From Atrichornis clamosus (Eukaryota > Chordata > Aves > Passeriformes > Menuridae), in assembly GCA_013400975.1 (NCBI GenBank), contig WBMZ01004774.1, forward strand, positions 60,001 through 124,000: a DNA stretch of 64,000 bases, in the 5' to 3' direction. Made by a program: the position numbers and the translations under genes. Position 1 is the first letter of the stretch; every line of letters begins with the position of its first letter. Under the pieces are notes generated by a model. The model did not search any database, was not told where the DNA came from, and saw only the letters and a program-made list of their open reading frames with translations. Shown here piece after piece: positions 47,714 to 61,535 of this stretch.

Positions 47714-50700
47714 ACATCCACTGTTTTATTATAACTACAGATTGTGTCTGATTGAAAGTCATTAAAAACGTATGTAAAAATATGGAGAAAAAAAGCAAGT
47801 AGTTTTTGCTCTAGCTGTTTATGGACAGTACACTTAGTTTCTCTAAAGCAAATCAGTGGAGAGAGGGGAGGAACAACAGAAAAACCCAAAATAATAAACA
47901 AACCATTTTTAAGATATATTATAAAACTTCTGAGATTGAATAGTAAGGGCACTTTCTCCAAGAAAGATGACAGCAATTATCTTCCTGCAAAGAACAAGAC
48001 AAAAACAAGGACACCCTCCTGTAGTTCAAAATACATGTAATTTTCAGTCTTCCTTTTTCTCTGTCCCCAAGAAACTCAAATTAAGCAAGTAGCATGCACT
48101 ACCAGGTATCACCAGAGGAAAAGGTACACAAATTATCCAGTCTCTGTCAATACTAGTGGCACAGACCAAAGTCCCATGGTCATTAAAAGGACATTTCACA
48201 TAATGGTTTTGCCCATGCTTCACACTCTGGGGCAAGCTCAGAGCCTGCAAGTTCCTGAACACTTCTAAGGGATGATTGCAGATGTTGTGGGACGATCTCA
48301 GGGATGTTCGGACAGATCAGTGGATAATAGTCTACTGGTGGGCTGGGCTCTGGGATTGGTGCTCAGCAAAAGGAGGCATTGAAGCACAAAACCAAGCTAC
48401 CATGGTATTGCTCCTGCAAGTCCTCCCTCCTGTAGCTAATGTAGTTGGAAGGGTTTCTGCTTACGTCCATGTTGCTGACTGAGCAAGATGATAGATGGCA
48501 TGCCAGAATGCAGATTTTTTTCACAGCCAAATGAGTGGTGGCTTCAATCTAACCAGCCTTTCTATGGTAGCAGTAGGAAGACTCATTCCTTTCCTCCTGC
48601 TCTTCCTCCTCTTGATTTTTTCTTACCACTTTCAGACAATCCCCAATGTTAGACTTAGGAGAGACTTATTCCTGCATCCTGACCATCTTTCTTCTGTGGA
48701 AAATTTGCTCCTTGTGATGTTGTGCCCAGAGAGCTTATGTTTTCCTTAAACAATAGGTCAGAAACTCTGAGGGGAAAAGAGCTGAGCAATTATCATTGAA
48801 GCAGTAACAATAGCAGAAAAGATGTGTGGAAAAGCAAGTGATTCTGGATTTCAAGCACATGAACAACTCTTAAACCTCACTCCCATTATCTCGTATTTCT
48901 GATTTAAACAAAGCACAAGTGAAAACCAGAGGATATCAACAGATGTGGATCATCTGGAATTAAAAATGAGAAGCATGTTTTGAAAGCTAAGAAATTTATA
49001 ACATATATTTCCCAATTTGTAGTCCATCACTTTTTGACATATGCAAAACCATAAACATTCCTTTTGGGCAACTATTCTACAGATTAGTACAGACAGAAGG
49101 AAATTTTTCATATATTCATCCATGGTTTTCCATTTCCTATAATTATCCCAGGATTCTTAGCTATACCCTAATTATACCCTAGGTGTATAATTAATACCCT
49201 AGGTACTAGCCTAAAATAATCCTCTCTATCCTTGCTGTCTGCACCCATCTAACTCTCTTGGGAAGAAAATATGTTAATAAAATAAATGAACATTTTTTTC
49301 CCAAAGCTCTAATAGAAAATAGAGGACAGCTGAAGGGCAAATAGAAATTCTTACTAAGGCTAGCATCTTTTTGCACAGCTCTTACCTTTTTCTCCAGGCT
49401 TTCATAAGCTGTAGGCCTTTTCCCCCAGTTTTCACTACCCTCAATATGAGTGTTATTGAAATTAGTCTGATGTTTACACTTTACTGTTGTCATGAAAAAC
49501 AACATTTACCCTGTGGATAACATTACAAAGGAGACGCCACTCAGTAGCTAGAGAGATGTTGCATGAACCATTCATTTCTGTCATCTGGATATCAAGAGAG
49601 TGAGTAGATAATGTCTTTTTTCTTCCTGAATGTGCTGCGGTCCAATACATGGAGTAACTTTTCTACTGGAGAAAGCCTTTTGCCCCTCTCTAGTCAGCCA
49701 GGTGTTACCTGCAGCTGTAAATAGTGAGAAGTCTGGAGTACAGGCTGAAATGGCATCCTATTAAAGCAGATGGATAAAAACCTCTCTTGTCCTTCTTCTT
49801 TTTTCCCATTTGATCAATCAACTCTGCAAGATATGACATTAACACATTGATCAGTTCCCAGAACAGCTTATGATACAATTGTTTACTGTTGACTAGTCTA
49901 AATTATTTCTTATCTACACATAATCTATCAAAGATATAACTTAAAATAGTGGCAATGGTAATTTGGAACTGGCAAATGCAATGTTACAAAAGGTTAAATT
50001 TAAATTTCCCTGGGGTCAAAGGTATTTAAGGATAATCTAGGCACTGACTTGAAATACAGCATAGTTAGCTACCAGATGAAAATTATTTTTCTTGCAGCAA
50101 TTACCATGGTAGTCCCAGAAGGGGTTTGTTATGTTAAAACGGCACTGAGACTCCAGAACTGTTCACAGGCAGGTTTTTAGGCTGCTTTGGAGGGCCTGCT
50201 GTTTGCTTTTGTTGGCAAGCATGACCTGTATGTTTATTTTATTTCTTCTTTACTTCACATGGTGAATTTTGTTCTCTGCATGTACGAGAGGATTACAAGC
50301 AATAGATGTTAAAGTTTCTGTTTACCTACAAGGCATGTACAAACAGAAGGCCTGATCCAAACTCCGTTACCATCAATGGAAAGTTGAGTCATCATCTCTG
50401 AAAGTCTAGCCACTTTTTTCAAGGTCCCAAATACAAATATATGTTCTTCAAGCACCATGTTTGAAAATCTGAAAGATATTCTTTATGGGAAAAAAAGGAG
50501 GAAACTCTTTTCTTTAATTATCCCCTAGATGGTGGGAACTTTTTTTAAGAGCAAACTTCTGTTTGACTGAACTTGAGTTTTAAAATTATATGTCATCAAA
50601 GATTATGCCACAGCTCTCTCTGAAGACCAGTTTTCCCTGGAAGGATTTATGAAGTTGTTCCTTCATGATTCCTAGCTATGTGTAAGACAACTGTCTGATC

Positions 50701-51037
50701 CACTCACCCTTCTGTGGTGTGGACTGCTCATAGTTTGTTTATTTTGGTGAACATAAAGAATGCAAAACAATGCCAGTATCTCATCTGCCAAGAAAAGAAG
50801 TGAGAGAAAACCATAGAACAAGGGGGTCAGCCCAACAGCAAGGATGGATAAAGAAGCACACTATATCATACATGCTGTACAGCGTGGAAATAAGTCTTCC
50901 TACGGTGCATAGGAGACCTCATCACATTCCTCTCGAGGGAGTCAGCAGGAGGTAAATAGCGAAACAGCCTTTGTGTAACACATAAGCACATCCTGTAAAG
51001 AGCATATATAGATGGTGAATCTCTCTAAAAACTGATA

Positions 51038-51051
51038 CTTAGCATGCTAAG
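51038..51051. repeat. Perfect 14-bp palindrome
   Basis: CTTAGCATGCTAAG is identical to its reverse complement. It could be a dimeric binding site; chance is also possible in 64 kb. Confidence 0.9.
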
Positions 51052-51544
51052 CAAACAAACAAGCAGCTGAATACATGTAAATTAGATGAATGACTTGGGT
51101 ATAGGAGACAGGAACCTCATAAGTCAAATGATTCCCAGCTTCCAGAAGGATTTGCATATAGCATAAGGAGGGACCTTCTGCAGACGCAGGTTTGCTAGCA
51201 GGGTGTGTGCCTGGGGAACTACGCCTTTGTGGAACTGGCTGATTGGAAGAACAAATTAATAGACTGGGAAAAAAATCCGCTTTCAAAACTTCAAAACACA
51301 AGTGCCTGGATGCAATGTTTACATTTTCTTGCCCTATGTGAGAGTAGGCTGTACTTTTCTGGTTGAAGCATCTCACTTTCCTGCTCAGGTACTATAAGTC
51401 AGCAATCAGATAGTATTTCCTACATGTGCGACATTTGAGAAAGAGACAGTTCCTGTGGTTGGATGCTGAAATGGGATGCAATACCTCGATCACTGCTTAC
51501 CTCTGTTGCTCATTTATTAAACAAGAGAAACAATTTCAAGATAT

Positions 51545-51654
51545 CTGTAAGCTCTTCAGAGTAAGAATTGCCCCTAACGTTTGTCAGTACGAGGCCTAGC
51601 ATACTAGATGGCATGCCTGCTATGTGACTCTGTTCTGCAGACAGAAATAATAAC
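51545..51654 (+). repeat. Ancient L2/CR1-type repeat 3' tail
   Basis: The ordered signatures 'ctgtaagctcttcagag', 'gtttgtcagtacgaggcctagca' and terminal 'gaaataataac' match the typical 3' end of old amniote LINE copies ('TGTAAGCTCTTTGGGGCAGGG', 'TTTGTACAGTGCCTAGCACA', '...AATAATAA'). It is degraded, with no visible target-site duplication. Family assignment is tentative. Confidence 0.6.
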
Positions 51655-54600
51655 CTTCAGGAGGAGGGCTTTCTCACTGTACTTTTCACAGAGTACTGAG
51701 TTGTACTCTGTTGATGCTGAGTCAAAAACATGCACTTTTCTTCCATATTCATTACTGTGCTATTTGGAAGGCTCAAGGACGTGAAGTGAACTTTAAGCTG
51801 AGAAGATGTTAACAGAATGTAGACATGAAAATCAGTGTTTCTGCCTCCATCTGTTTCTTGGGTCTCAAAAAACACAAGTGCCTCTGTAGCACAGTCAGTA
51901 CAGTGACAACTTCTGGGCCCAGTGGGCAGACATTTTTCACATCCTTTTTTTCAGCAAGACTGCCAATACTAAAACCTTGTCACTGCCATTTGTAGTGTGC
52001 TTTTAATTTAACACATCAAGATAAAATTGTTTCAGCCCACTGCCCAGCACTTGCCACCATGACTACTGATCTGAAGCAATGCTCTCAAGCATACGTAAAA
52101 CTGGGGAGACAGCCTGCAAAATGAAAAAAAATAAACCAAAACCAGAGCAGATTAAATTGGAGTTCTAACACAACTTACTAAGCTAGACACTATGACCCCA
52201 GTCATTTGGTCTTTCACACCCTCCTCTGGTAACCAGGATAGATAATACAGCTCCAGTGTGGATGGAAAAGGAGGAAGGGAAGATCGAGAAGGTGGATGTG
52301 CAGCTATTAGGGCACCATTGTGTCATGTCAATCACCTAGTAATCTCAAATCTCCATCCATGAATAATTAAGGAAAAAAATGTCCATATCTGAAAACTAAC
52401 TTACTACTCTACAACGTTTCTACGGGATGTTCTCTGGAGGCTTGGAAGCAATCCTGCTAAACTAAGTGACTCCCTCCTTACTCCTCTATCTGAGCTGGTT
52501 GGCATTGCTGAGAAGTCCTTCAGATACTCGAGTACACAGTCTCATCACGATGCTGAGTTTTCTATTTGGGCTATCTTCTGCTGGCACTGTGCCATCTCCG
52601 CCATGCAGAAGGCTGATAAAGGTGGGGAATTGAGTTTGGTTTAGAGAAGGTTCTGCTTTTCTTGGCAGACCTGCCACCATCACAATTTAGGTAAGCCTAA
52701 AACTTGTTCTAAATTGTCAAAAAAACTATCTGGGATTGAAGCTGCAGAGTCAAGGTAGCAATGATTTCACTACTGTGCAGCTCTATTCTGCTGAGGTATC
52801 ACTCACAGGGTGGACAGAGGAGCTAGAGTGGACATGCAATTTATTACCAGACAAGAGAGATTAACGGTTTATAACTTATCAAGTGGGTTCTACACAATCC
52901 TTTGATCTGTGTTACCCACTCTATTGTTAACACCTGTGCAATGCTCAATAAAACACTCCCACAAGCCCTTTTTGGTATCTCCAATGTGCAGTCTGTTATA
53001 TTTCGTGTCGATGATGCAGTACATAACTCATTTAGAGGGGCATGTGAAGTGTTCATGAATGACAAATTAAGATTTAGTTCAAACATCCCTGATGGGGTCT
53101 TGGTGCATTTACCAGGTTTATAGATCTCTTTCCTGGGAATGCAACTTATAAAGTTGCATTTGCGGGTTGTTTATTCAATGAACAAAGTGATCCATTATAT
53201 TTTTGTCACTGTTTTAGACATGAATGGAAGGTAGGGAAATAATTGCTGTAAATATCTCTTCTTTCCGATTTTCACAAGAATGGAAGTTGAAGTATAGCCA
53301 ATGGAATAATCTGTTCAGGATTGCACTCTGAAGCAAAAGAACACATACTCAAGTGCATTTAATTGTGTCCTACATCTTCCATTTTGTGAATGTGGTGAAA
53401 TGAAATTTTTCTAAAAATCTTTGGTTGATAAAATGTGCTATGGGAAAATTGGACGCAACATTTTAAGTGGAGAAAAATTAATTTTAATTTTAGGTGTTCC
53501 AGGGATTGTGAATGGTGACGGGAAGAAAAGATTATCCCTCCACCCTCTTCTTGGAGAATATCTCCGGAATTTCTGTTGTTGTCCAGTGTGGAAAGTGCTA
53601 TGACTGGTTTAGTGTTTCCTGACCAGAGGGCCAGAAGAACTTCTGCCACTCTCATAAAAGCATCCAATTCTTGATAAACTTCTATTACTAGTTTGAAGAT
53701 CAAGTAGGTTTTGATAACATGTCTCTGGCTTCTGTAAGCATCAAAATCTTCTGATTTTTCTCTATTTCTAACAAGACTTTTTGTATTACTAAACATCAGA
53801 GTTGTTAAGCAATACAGTGGGAAATTAGATTTAGTTTGCAATGTCATTGTGCATGTTTTGGGGGGTTTTTAAACCAGAATGTTAGGCACATCTGCTAGAC
53901 ATCACCAACCAAAGCTCTTATGTTTTCAGTCACAGGCTAGCTATCAAGTAATTCTTTAAACTAGAAAAAAAAAGTTTTATTGTAAGTTCTCAGCTCCAGA
54001 GAGGCCAATGGACACAAGCAGGATGAAAAATAAATGTGGCTTTAGTTCCATATGGACAAGAAAGGCACTTTGCAGAAGTCCAGAAGAAGCTGAGGACAGA
54101 CAAATGTTCTTTCACCGTTCCTGTGTACCATATTTCTAAAGAAAATTTCTGTATTTAGGTTGATTTCCAAGGACGGCCTCAAGAACTTGAAAATACTTTA
54201 CAAAGCCATTTTCTTTGGAAAAATAGAGAAACACAAAATCTTCCAGGCCTCTTCTTGCCCCCCTGAAGGGTAAGCACTCACCCTTGAATGCTGTGGGAAT
54301 AAACGTGCCTGTGTCTGCAGACAGCACAGGCTGGAATAGCACCAGGATTGCTCTGAAGGTTGTGTATTTCACATACACTGTGCACTTCAGGCTTGGCAAG
54401 ACCAAATCATTTTCCCTACTTCCCTTTCCAGTACAGATGCAAAATATTCATTGATGTGGGTAAAGATGTGTCAGGAGGCAATGTGCTCATTCCCTCTGCC
54501 ATGGGGAGTTGTTCTGCAAAGTTGTTAGTCTCTGGTAGCTTAGCTGATTCCTTTCCCTGTGTGTAGCAGGAGCATCCAGGAAAGCTCACAAGATACTTAG

Positions 54601-57600
54601 GGTAAAACCCTTTCCGTTTGCAGGATAATCATGTCTGGCTCAGGCAAATTCAGTGGATTTAATGTGGTAAAAAAGAAACTTCCTTTTTCTGAGCTCTCAC
54701 TCTCTCTTAAAACAGATTGATCAATAGAGCAACACAGTAAGAGCGAAGACCTGTTTTCAAAGAGGAAAATATCTCGTGAATAAGCCACTGGCCTGAAACT
54801 CAAGAAAATGTCTTTGCTTATCACATGTTTGCTGACAGAGAATCCTTGCAAAATGCTGGATTTCCAAGAACAGATTGCTGAACTCCTACTTTCATCTCAG
54901 GAAAACTGCAGCCAATAAATCATAAAACCAGAATTACAGAGACTTTGTTTTGGGGTAAAATCAAAACCAGAATTAAACATTCCACTTTCAGAAGATAAAC
55001 CTCTAATCCTGGACTATTGGGCCAGTGAGCCATAGCCAATAAATAATTTCACCACTAAAAATGAAGGGCAAGTTATTTGGCCCCACTGAGCTGTCAGATT
55101 TTTTCCCTTTTGTGCCTTGTTCCATAGAGCCCCAGATCCAAGAAGGGCTGTGGTCAGATTGTTCTCATATTCTGTTTGTTCACCTCCAAGCTCCTGACAG
55201 TTTAGGGCACAATGGGGATGAATGCTTAAGAGCAAAACCTTACTCTTTGCTGCTGATGAAATTCAAGTGTCAGGTAGCACCAGTCTCATTCCAGACAATA
55301 CTGAAATGGAGCATTTGAAATACTGCGTGCTTCAAACCCTTTCTGCTTCTTGTTATAAGGAGAGGTGAAGGACAAAAGCCCTAAGAAGATGAAGAACACA
55401 GAAGATTGTATTTACATAATTTACTATTTACATAACTAGGAATTTGAATTTGGTCTGCAGACAGGAAGGATTTTTTTTTTCTCTATGTGGGATTGTTACA
55501 GAATTGGGAGGAATTTTGCTTTCCTGGTAGTAAGATACAGCTTATTCCAGAAGTATTTATTTTAAGAAATGCACTCACAGCTGGCTAGTGTACTGGTGAG
55601 ATCCCTGTCCTCTCCTGATCTCCCTTTGTGACGCATTACAATTTTGTGGATGTTGCCTTTAAATAAGTGTAGAGAATATAGGGAAAGGCTTTGCAGGTTG
55701 TGAAACATAAAATGGGTGTTGTGTGACCACTCTCCAGACAAAATGTCTCCCAGAGGTTCCCGTGACTATGGGGAAATTATGTCCAACATTCCTATGCAGT
55801 CTTTAAAAAGAAATTTTGAAATTTAAATATTACTTTGTTTTCCATAATTGCAGCAAACAGCTGTGATCAACATTCAAGTAGACCAAAGAAAAAGATCTTT
55901 CAGTCTTAACATTTTTCCTAACAAGTTAACTATCTGTGACGAATTTCAGATATGTGATACTCCAGTCCTCTGTATTAGAATTCATTCCATGTTCTGGATT
56001 TTAAACTTACGCTGTCAAATTTAGGCATATTGTATTTTACAAGAGATTTGGTTCTTGTTTCCTTCATTCTTCTAACTCAGGCTCATTCGTTCCTGGAGAT
56101 AGCCTCTTCCATCAAAAAAGGAAAGGAATGTGAACTTTTTGTAGTAAGGGTGTCTTAGGCATCACTTTGAAGGCCGATATAGCAAGAAATTTAAAATTAC
56201 ATAGGGCAAAAAAAAAGTCTTTGATGGTTCTTTTTAATAAATAAAAATGGCTTGATTCCAAGTCTGCAAGAAGTCAAGTTTTGAAAGATCTCTATTTAGA
56301 GCTTTCTGTGTTCCAAGCCCTCACATACATGGAGCCCAGAATGACGTTCCACTGCAAAATAATCATTTCTGGGGACGTGAAAGAAAGGTGCCTCTGATGA
56401 GAGTTGTATGAAACCCAAAAACCTTTCCTGCAGTGGAATGATTGCTTAATACCCTACTAAATTATACTCCTGTCTCTGAGTGCAACTATTAGAAGTGATC
56501 CTTAAAGATACTTGGAGACTATGGTTTACGTGTAAGGCAAACAGATTGCATTTGTAACATTTAACACACAATAACGATAATAAAACACACTGACGTGGGT
56601 TTTCTCTGTAAACAGTCTCTTCTGAAGATAGAGCCAGTGAAATGTTTTGAGAACTTTGACATTTATAGCTGTATTTATAATCTCTTTTGGATCATTTCCT
56701 CATGGAATCACATGTTTGTGTATTTTAAATTCTCTGGAGAAATAAAAATGTTTAAACAAAATAATGATGTGATAGGCACTTTATGAGGGCTTGTTCAACA
56801 CGCGCACATGTACAAGCAAGGCTGGGTTTGTTCTGAAGTCAGTGAGTGGGAGTTTTGGAAGTGGATAGCAAGGAGAGAGCCTCTTTACTGGAATGATTAA
56901 AAAGAGAGGAAAAAAGCAAGTATACCCAGGCCTGACACAGAAGATGGGACACACTCTGTAAGAAGTAATATGACAGTTGTTATGCTTCCTGTACAAATAT
57001 GAAAAAGAGGTAAAGAGAAAGGAGATACACTTGTGTTCATATGCATACATATGCCTCGACATGTGTAAATGAATTCACACTGGCACACATCACATAGGCA
57101 CTTGTATTAGTGCGTAATTCACAGTAGATAATTTATTTGCCAGTCTTTCTACTAATGGCACATACGTGAGCAGACTGCTTTTTTCTAAATGTGATTCTCA
57201 TACCATAGAATATGAGGAGGCTTTTACTGTATAGTGAGAGCACAGGTAGTTTAGTGTGAATGCTTGATGCTGCATTTTCAAATTCTGGTTGAGCCCCTTC
57301 ACTGTTATGGGCAACACAAATTACGTGGTGTTTTTTCCTGTTTCTACATCAATGCCATCATAGCAAAAAATATTTGTTTCATAGAAAAAAAAAATAAAGT
57401 GGGAGCTATTTCCAAAGGCAAAGTACAGATGAATAGGATTAGACTTGCATCAGTCAGGTATATTTTTGCTGGGCACCCCAACCTTACCTAAGACATAATT
57501 CAGCTACATGGTAAGATTGTCACCCGTGTTCCTCAGCCCACAAGAAAGAAATAGTCATTACAGTGGGAGACAGAGAAACTGCCTGCCCAAATTCAGGAAG

Positions 57601-58049
57601 AAGAAGCCCTGGGAGGCCTGTGCCAGTATTGCCTTCAGCATAGCTATGTCTTCACAACCCAGACCCGTATAGCCTGTAGAGTCTGGTGGAGGGGGATTGA
57701 ACACCACATTCCAAGAGCAATCACATATCTCAGTTCTTCCAAAGTGCTAAAAAATTGTATAAGCACAGAGAAGCAAGTTCATTTTTAAACTCAAGCAAAC
57801 GCTCACCCAGAATGTTTTACAATGCTCAGTTTAGCTTTCTCTTCTATTTTTTCATATTCAAACAGTATCACAAGCGTGTCAGGAGTGTTTCTAAAAAGAA
57901 AAGAAGATACAAAGAGCTTGTGAGCCCTGGAAATCTTTTTCTATGTCAGCTTCAAAATTCTCACCAAAGCTGTGTAAGAAGCTTGCTAGAACAGCACCAG
58001 ATGCTCAAGTGTCTTCACTAGTTGGAAAATGATAGCAATTCAGGAGCTA
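51655..58049. other. Intergenic DNA (fourth part)
   Basis: No gene can be supported. The antisense frame 53359-53847 (162 codons) is listed as a finding but resembles no family I know. A faint MIR/L2-like stretch at about 57560-57620 ('gagaaactgcctgcccaaattcagg') is too weak to call. The rest shows nothing notable. Confidence 0.7.
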
Positions 58050-58120
58050 CACACAGCTCCCATTGAAGTCAATGATCTCAGATCCCCACTGATGTAAGGA
58101 TGAAACCTCAGCTTTGTTAA
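58050..58120. repeat. Ancient amniote interspersed repeat fragment
   Basis: It carries 'gctcccattgaagtcaatg', the complement of the widespread old motif CATTGACTTCAATGGGAGC, followed by 'ctcagatccccactgatgtaag'. The six-base pair ggagct/agctcc brackets the first part. Same general repeat group as the copies near 28 kb. Confidence 0.55.
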
Positions 58121-60334
58121 ATAAGTTTTCCTGTCTACCAGCTAGAAAAAAAAAGCAGATATGGTTGAAAGTAGAGCTGTTCCAGAAGGAATAATGAGTT
58201 TTTCAAGTCTAATAGAAGCTCCTGTAATAAAGACCTTTTCTTCTGGGGATTTCACAATACTTGAAAAGACAGAATTGTTTGCAACTCTTCCCTGAAAAAT
58301 AAGGAACTCAACTGTACTTTCTCTCAAATGTTGGTTTTGCTCTTGTTCCTAGCAGCAAATATGTATTTTGTTCTGTGTTATATAGTGAAACCTAGGAAAA
58401 CCTCATACAGCAGAGGAAAAACACACAGATTATGGGACAAAACATGTCATTATTTAGCATATTACTGCCTGAATGTATCTTAAAAGGCAAGAATTACTTT
58501 AGCCCTGGCTTGTGGATGAAGAAGGATTGTCACTAAAAAGCAGTTTAAGGGATGGAATGACTTAAGCAGAGATCTCTGGGGAAGGAAAGGGAAAGCAGAG
58601 GGTGGAAGTCTAGCATATAAAGCTCGTGTAAATAAAGTACTGACCTTTACTTCTGACACTCTGTTTCAAGTCCAGCTTTCTCTCTTAAGTAGAAGTAGAC
58701 AAAGGTTGGTGAGGAGGTTTATTCCCCTGTGACCTGTGTTAGGCCCATCAGACAACCCAAGGGAAAAGATTTGAAAGGTCACAACATAGCTGCTGGCTAT
58801 CTTTTAGCTGTGGAAGGGCCTCCAAACTTCACTTATTTATAGAGTCCTCCTGATGATTGAAAACTATCATTTATTGTTGTTTTGACCTCTAACAAGTTCT
58901 CATCTGGGTTCCAGAGCATTTAAAGTCTAAGGAATTCCATACTGAGCCAGAATGAGCAAGATCTAAGCACTTGGCAATTGCTTGTCAGCTATATTGTGTT
59001 AAGTACTTTTTGCAGTCTGTAAAACAAAATCATATCCCTCCTCTAAACTATTCTGCTGTCCCACTACATGTATTTAGTTAGTGAAGTTCCCAGTTACTCT
59101 TTAGAAAATAGACACAGAATTTTATAACAGATTAGAAAATCCCACTGTAGTTCTCAGAAAACTGTAGGAACTGTAATTGTGTAAACAATGTCTAGGTAAG
59201 AAAAATAGTTCCTGTGACTCATGGAGACAGTGAGATATTTAAGATATTACTTTTTAGGTGACACAACAAGGGCTTTAACGAAGGCTTCATACACCACTAT
59301 CCACTCAAAAAGTATTTTCTGAATTCTTACTCTTTTCTCCTTCTCACCATGTGTCAGATTTCTTTTTTCCCTTGTGTATTTTCTCTCTTACCATTCTTTC
59401 TCCCATTGCGTTCATGTTCCTACGTCCTTCTTTTCCTCCTTCTTATCTGTTCATTCACAACCAAGGATCTGCCACAATGAATCACATATTTTTGGCAGAG
59501 AACATGCAGTAGGCTGAAAGAAGATGTGTTCCTTTTTTTTTCTTCTGGACAGATCTATGTGAGCTGAGTGACATGGAGTTCAAAAACCCAAAACACTTCC
59601 TATAAGCCACAAAACTGTGTGCTGTTTTTATTAGAGATATAAAATGTCTCAGTATAGCAAACTCGATTCTCCAAACCCATCACTGACCAGAAGAAAATAC
59701 CCCAACCTTTTTTAACTAGAATATATCTACTTAAGTGTATCATAAATGACTGAACTACATGAATCAATAAGCAAGGGGGGTTTTCATTTATGGATAGAAA
59801 GAACTAATCGGTAGTAATATGATTGTTCTTTGTAGAAAATGGGTAAGGTATAGAGTGCTGCCGTTGAGACGTAGGCAGCATTAGTCACTGTCAATATTCT
59901 CAGAGAGTTCTACCCATTGTGATGAAGCTTTATAAATCTTTGTCATGTCTTCAGTGCAATAGACACACAAATCTACTTACAGTTCAGGTAACATATTAAC
60001 ATAACTAGCCAAGTACCAAATAGGATATCTGACAATTTCCTTTCAAAAATGGGGGTTAGATTATTAGGTGGTATTGTGCTGTATTATCTTCTGTTTTTTT
60101 CTTCAATGATCAGTGTATACAAGGAAGAAAAGCAGATTTGAGAGATACTCATGGGTGGCATTAAAAGTAGATTGAACAGTAAAACAATATGTGTCTTTTA
60201 AATATGAAGTCCATGTCTCCCTTTTACTGGAGGTGCTTCTCACCTGATTCCTTTCTGAATGTTGTTCAAATAACAAGTTTTTTCCTTAAAGATATTTATT
60301 GTATCCAAGCGGATCATACTCTTATGAGTCCATT

Positions 60335-60415
60335 CTGGATCTGATCCTCTTCAGTTGCCAGCTGATGCAAACCTATTGACATTACATAAATTCACTCTAA
60401 CTGATGTTTTGGTCC
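60335..60415. repeat. Ancient amniote interspersed repeat fragment
   Basis: The order 'ctggatctgatcct', 'gctgatgcaaacctattgac', 'aattcactctaactgatg' and 'ggtccc' fits old amniote copies reading 'TGGATCTGATCCT', 'GTGTAAATCCATTGACTTCA', 'TTTACTC' and 'GGCCC'. Strongly diverged. Confidence 0.5.
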
Positions 60416-61100
60416 CTTCGCATCCAGAGCTTGGATGCAGCTGTCTCTTTCACCTTCTACACCAATCATGTTAACGTCTAGGAACTGATGCCCAAGAGGT
60501 ATAGGAAAATAACTGGTCTAGTCTAAGCTATTTTTGAGTCATTTTGCAGAATGATTAGATTTGTTTCCAATCAGTAAGAGTCAAAAGTGCTACGAAAATC
60601 CACCTACAGTGTCAGTTCAGGGTTGAGACTGGCCTCTGTGGTACATTGGCATGTTGATTTTCTAATTTTATCTCTTTCTATCTCCTCTTTCCAGCTCTTC
60701 TCTTTCCAGGCAATACTACCTACACCTTACACATCATGAAGTGTCATCAATGGAGCACTATGAAAATAAGACAAGCTAGTAAGTCAACATATTCTTTTCA
60801 GAGTATAGTAAGTGTCTGGCCCCATCTGTTGAGGACACACAGTGTATATCTCTGAGTCCATTTTAGTTGTAAAATATTATTTTACCAGATATTGCCAGAG
60901 ACAAAAGGATTTGACCCATTGTCTTAACAGGCCTGGGATAAAGGCATACAATAATAAAGAAATATGGGATAAGAAAAGTAAATCTAGGTAGACATTGTGA
61001 TTGCTTTCTGGGAGCAGGGGGAAAGCAAGAAAAAAACAGAACAATAAAAAACCCCCACCCCTCAAATATTTTCTTCATTATGATCTTTTAATATATGAGG

Positions 61101-61535
61101 CCAGTGTACCAGGAAGCAATTATTTGATTCAGGACTTAAATAAGATGCAGTGATAAATAACCAGAGTAACTGTGCAGTGCATACATCAAACTGTGTGCAT
61201 GCAGAAGAGACACAGAGAGATAAAAAGTGTGTTTGTGCAATTACACTTAGGCCCAAAAGTAATTATTTAGTGGCCTGCACTCTGGTCTGGAGGACAAAAA
61301 TAATCATGTATTTTCCAATAAAAATAACAAGGTAATTACTGTGTAAACACTATGTTACTACATGGCAATTATTTCAGGGCAGGTTTTGCTCCCCCATTCA
61401 TACCGGCTACCACTAACAGGTGAACTGGCCCCCACCTCCTTGCACCACAGTGACTATTTGGAAACTGTGTACCGAGTAAGGGTAAAGGTGACAGCCTTGT
61501 GTAATTAAATGGTCAACGAGCAATTACTATGTAAG
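61101..61535. other. Cluster of repeated AATTA-core motifs
   Basis: 'gcaattattt' occurs at about 61117 and 61366, 'gtaattattt' at about 61259, and 'aattact' occurs in two related contexts near 61334 and 61523 that share about 18 of 25 positions. The TAAT/AATTA cores are homeodomain-type sites. This could be an internally duplicated old repeat or a homotypic enhancer cluster. Function is inference. Confidence 0.35.

Larger units (their letters stand above)
43409..51544. other. Intergenic DNA (third part)
   Basis: No gene can be supported. A GC-rich patch at 45.1-46.1 kb yields several overlapping frames, including the antisense helix-rich frame at 45783-45998 listed separately. An AAT-rich microsatellite lies at 47660-47713, a triple ATACCCTA motif at 49163-49201 and a 14-bp perfect palindrome at 51038-51051. 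Otherwise I see nothing. Confidence 0.7.

Noticed and set aside
57560..57620. MIR/L2-like phrase
   Set aside because: One motif only; the neighbouring modules do not line up.
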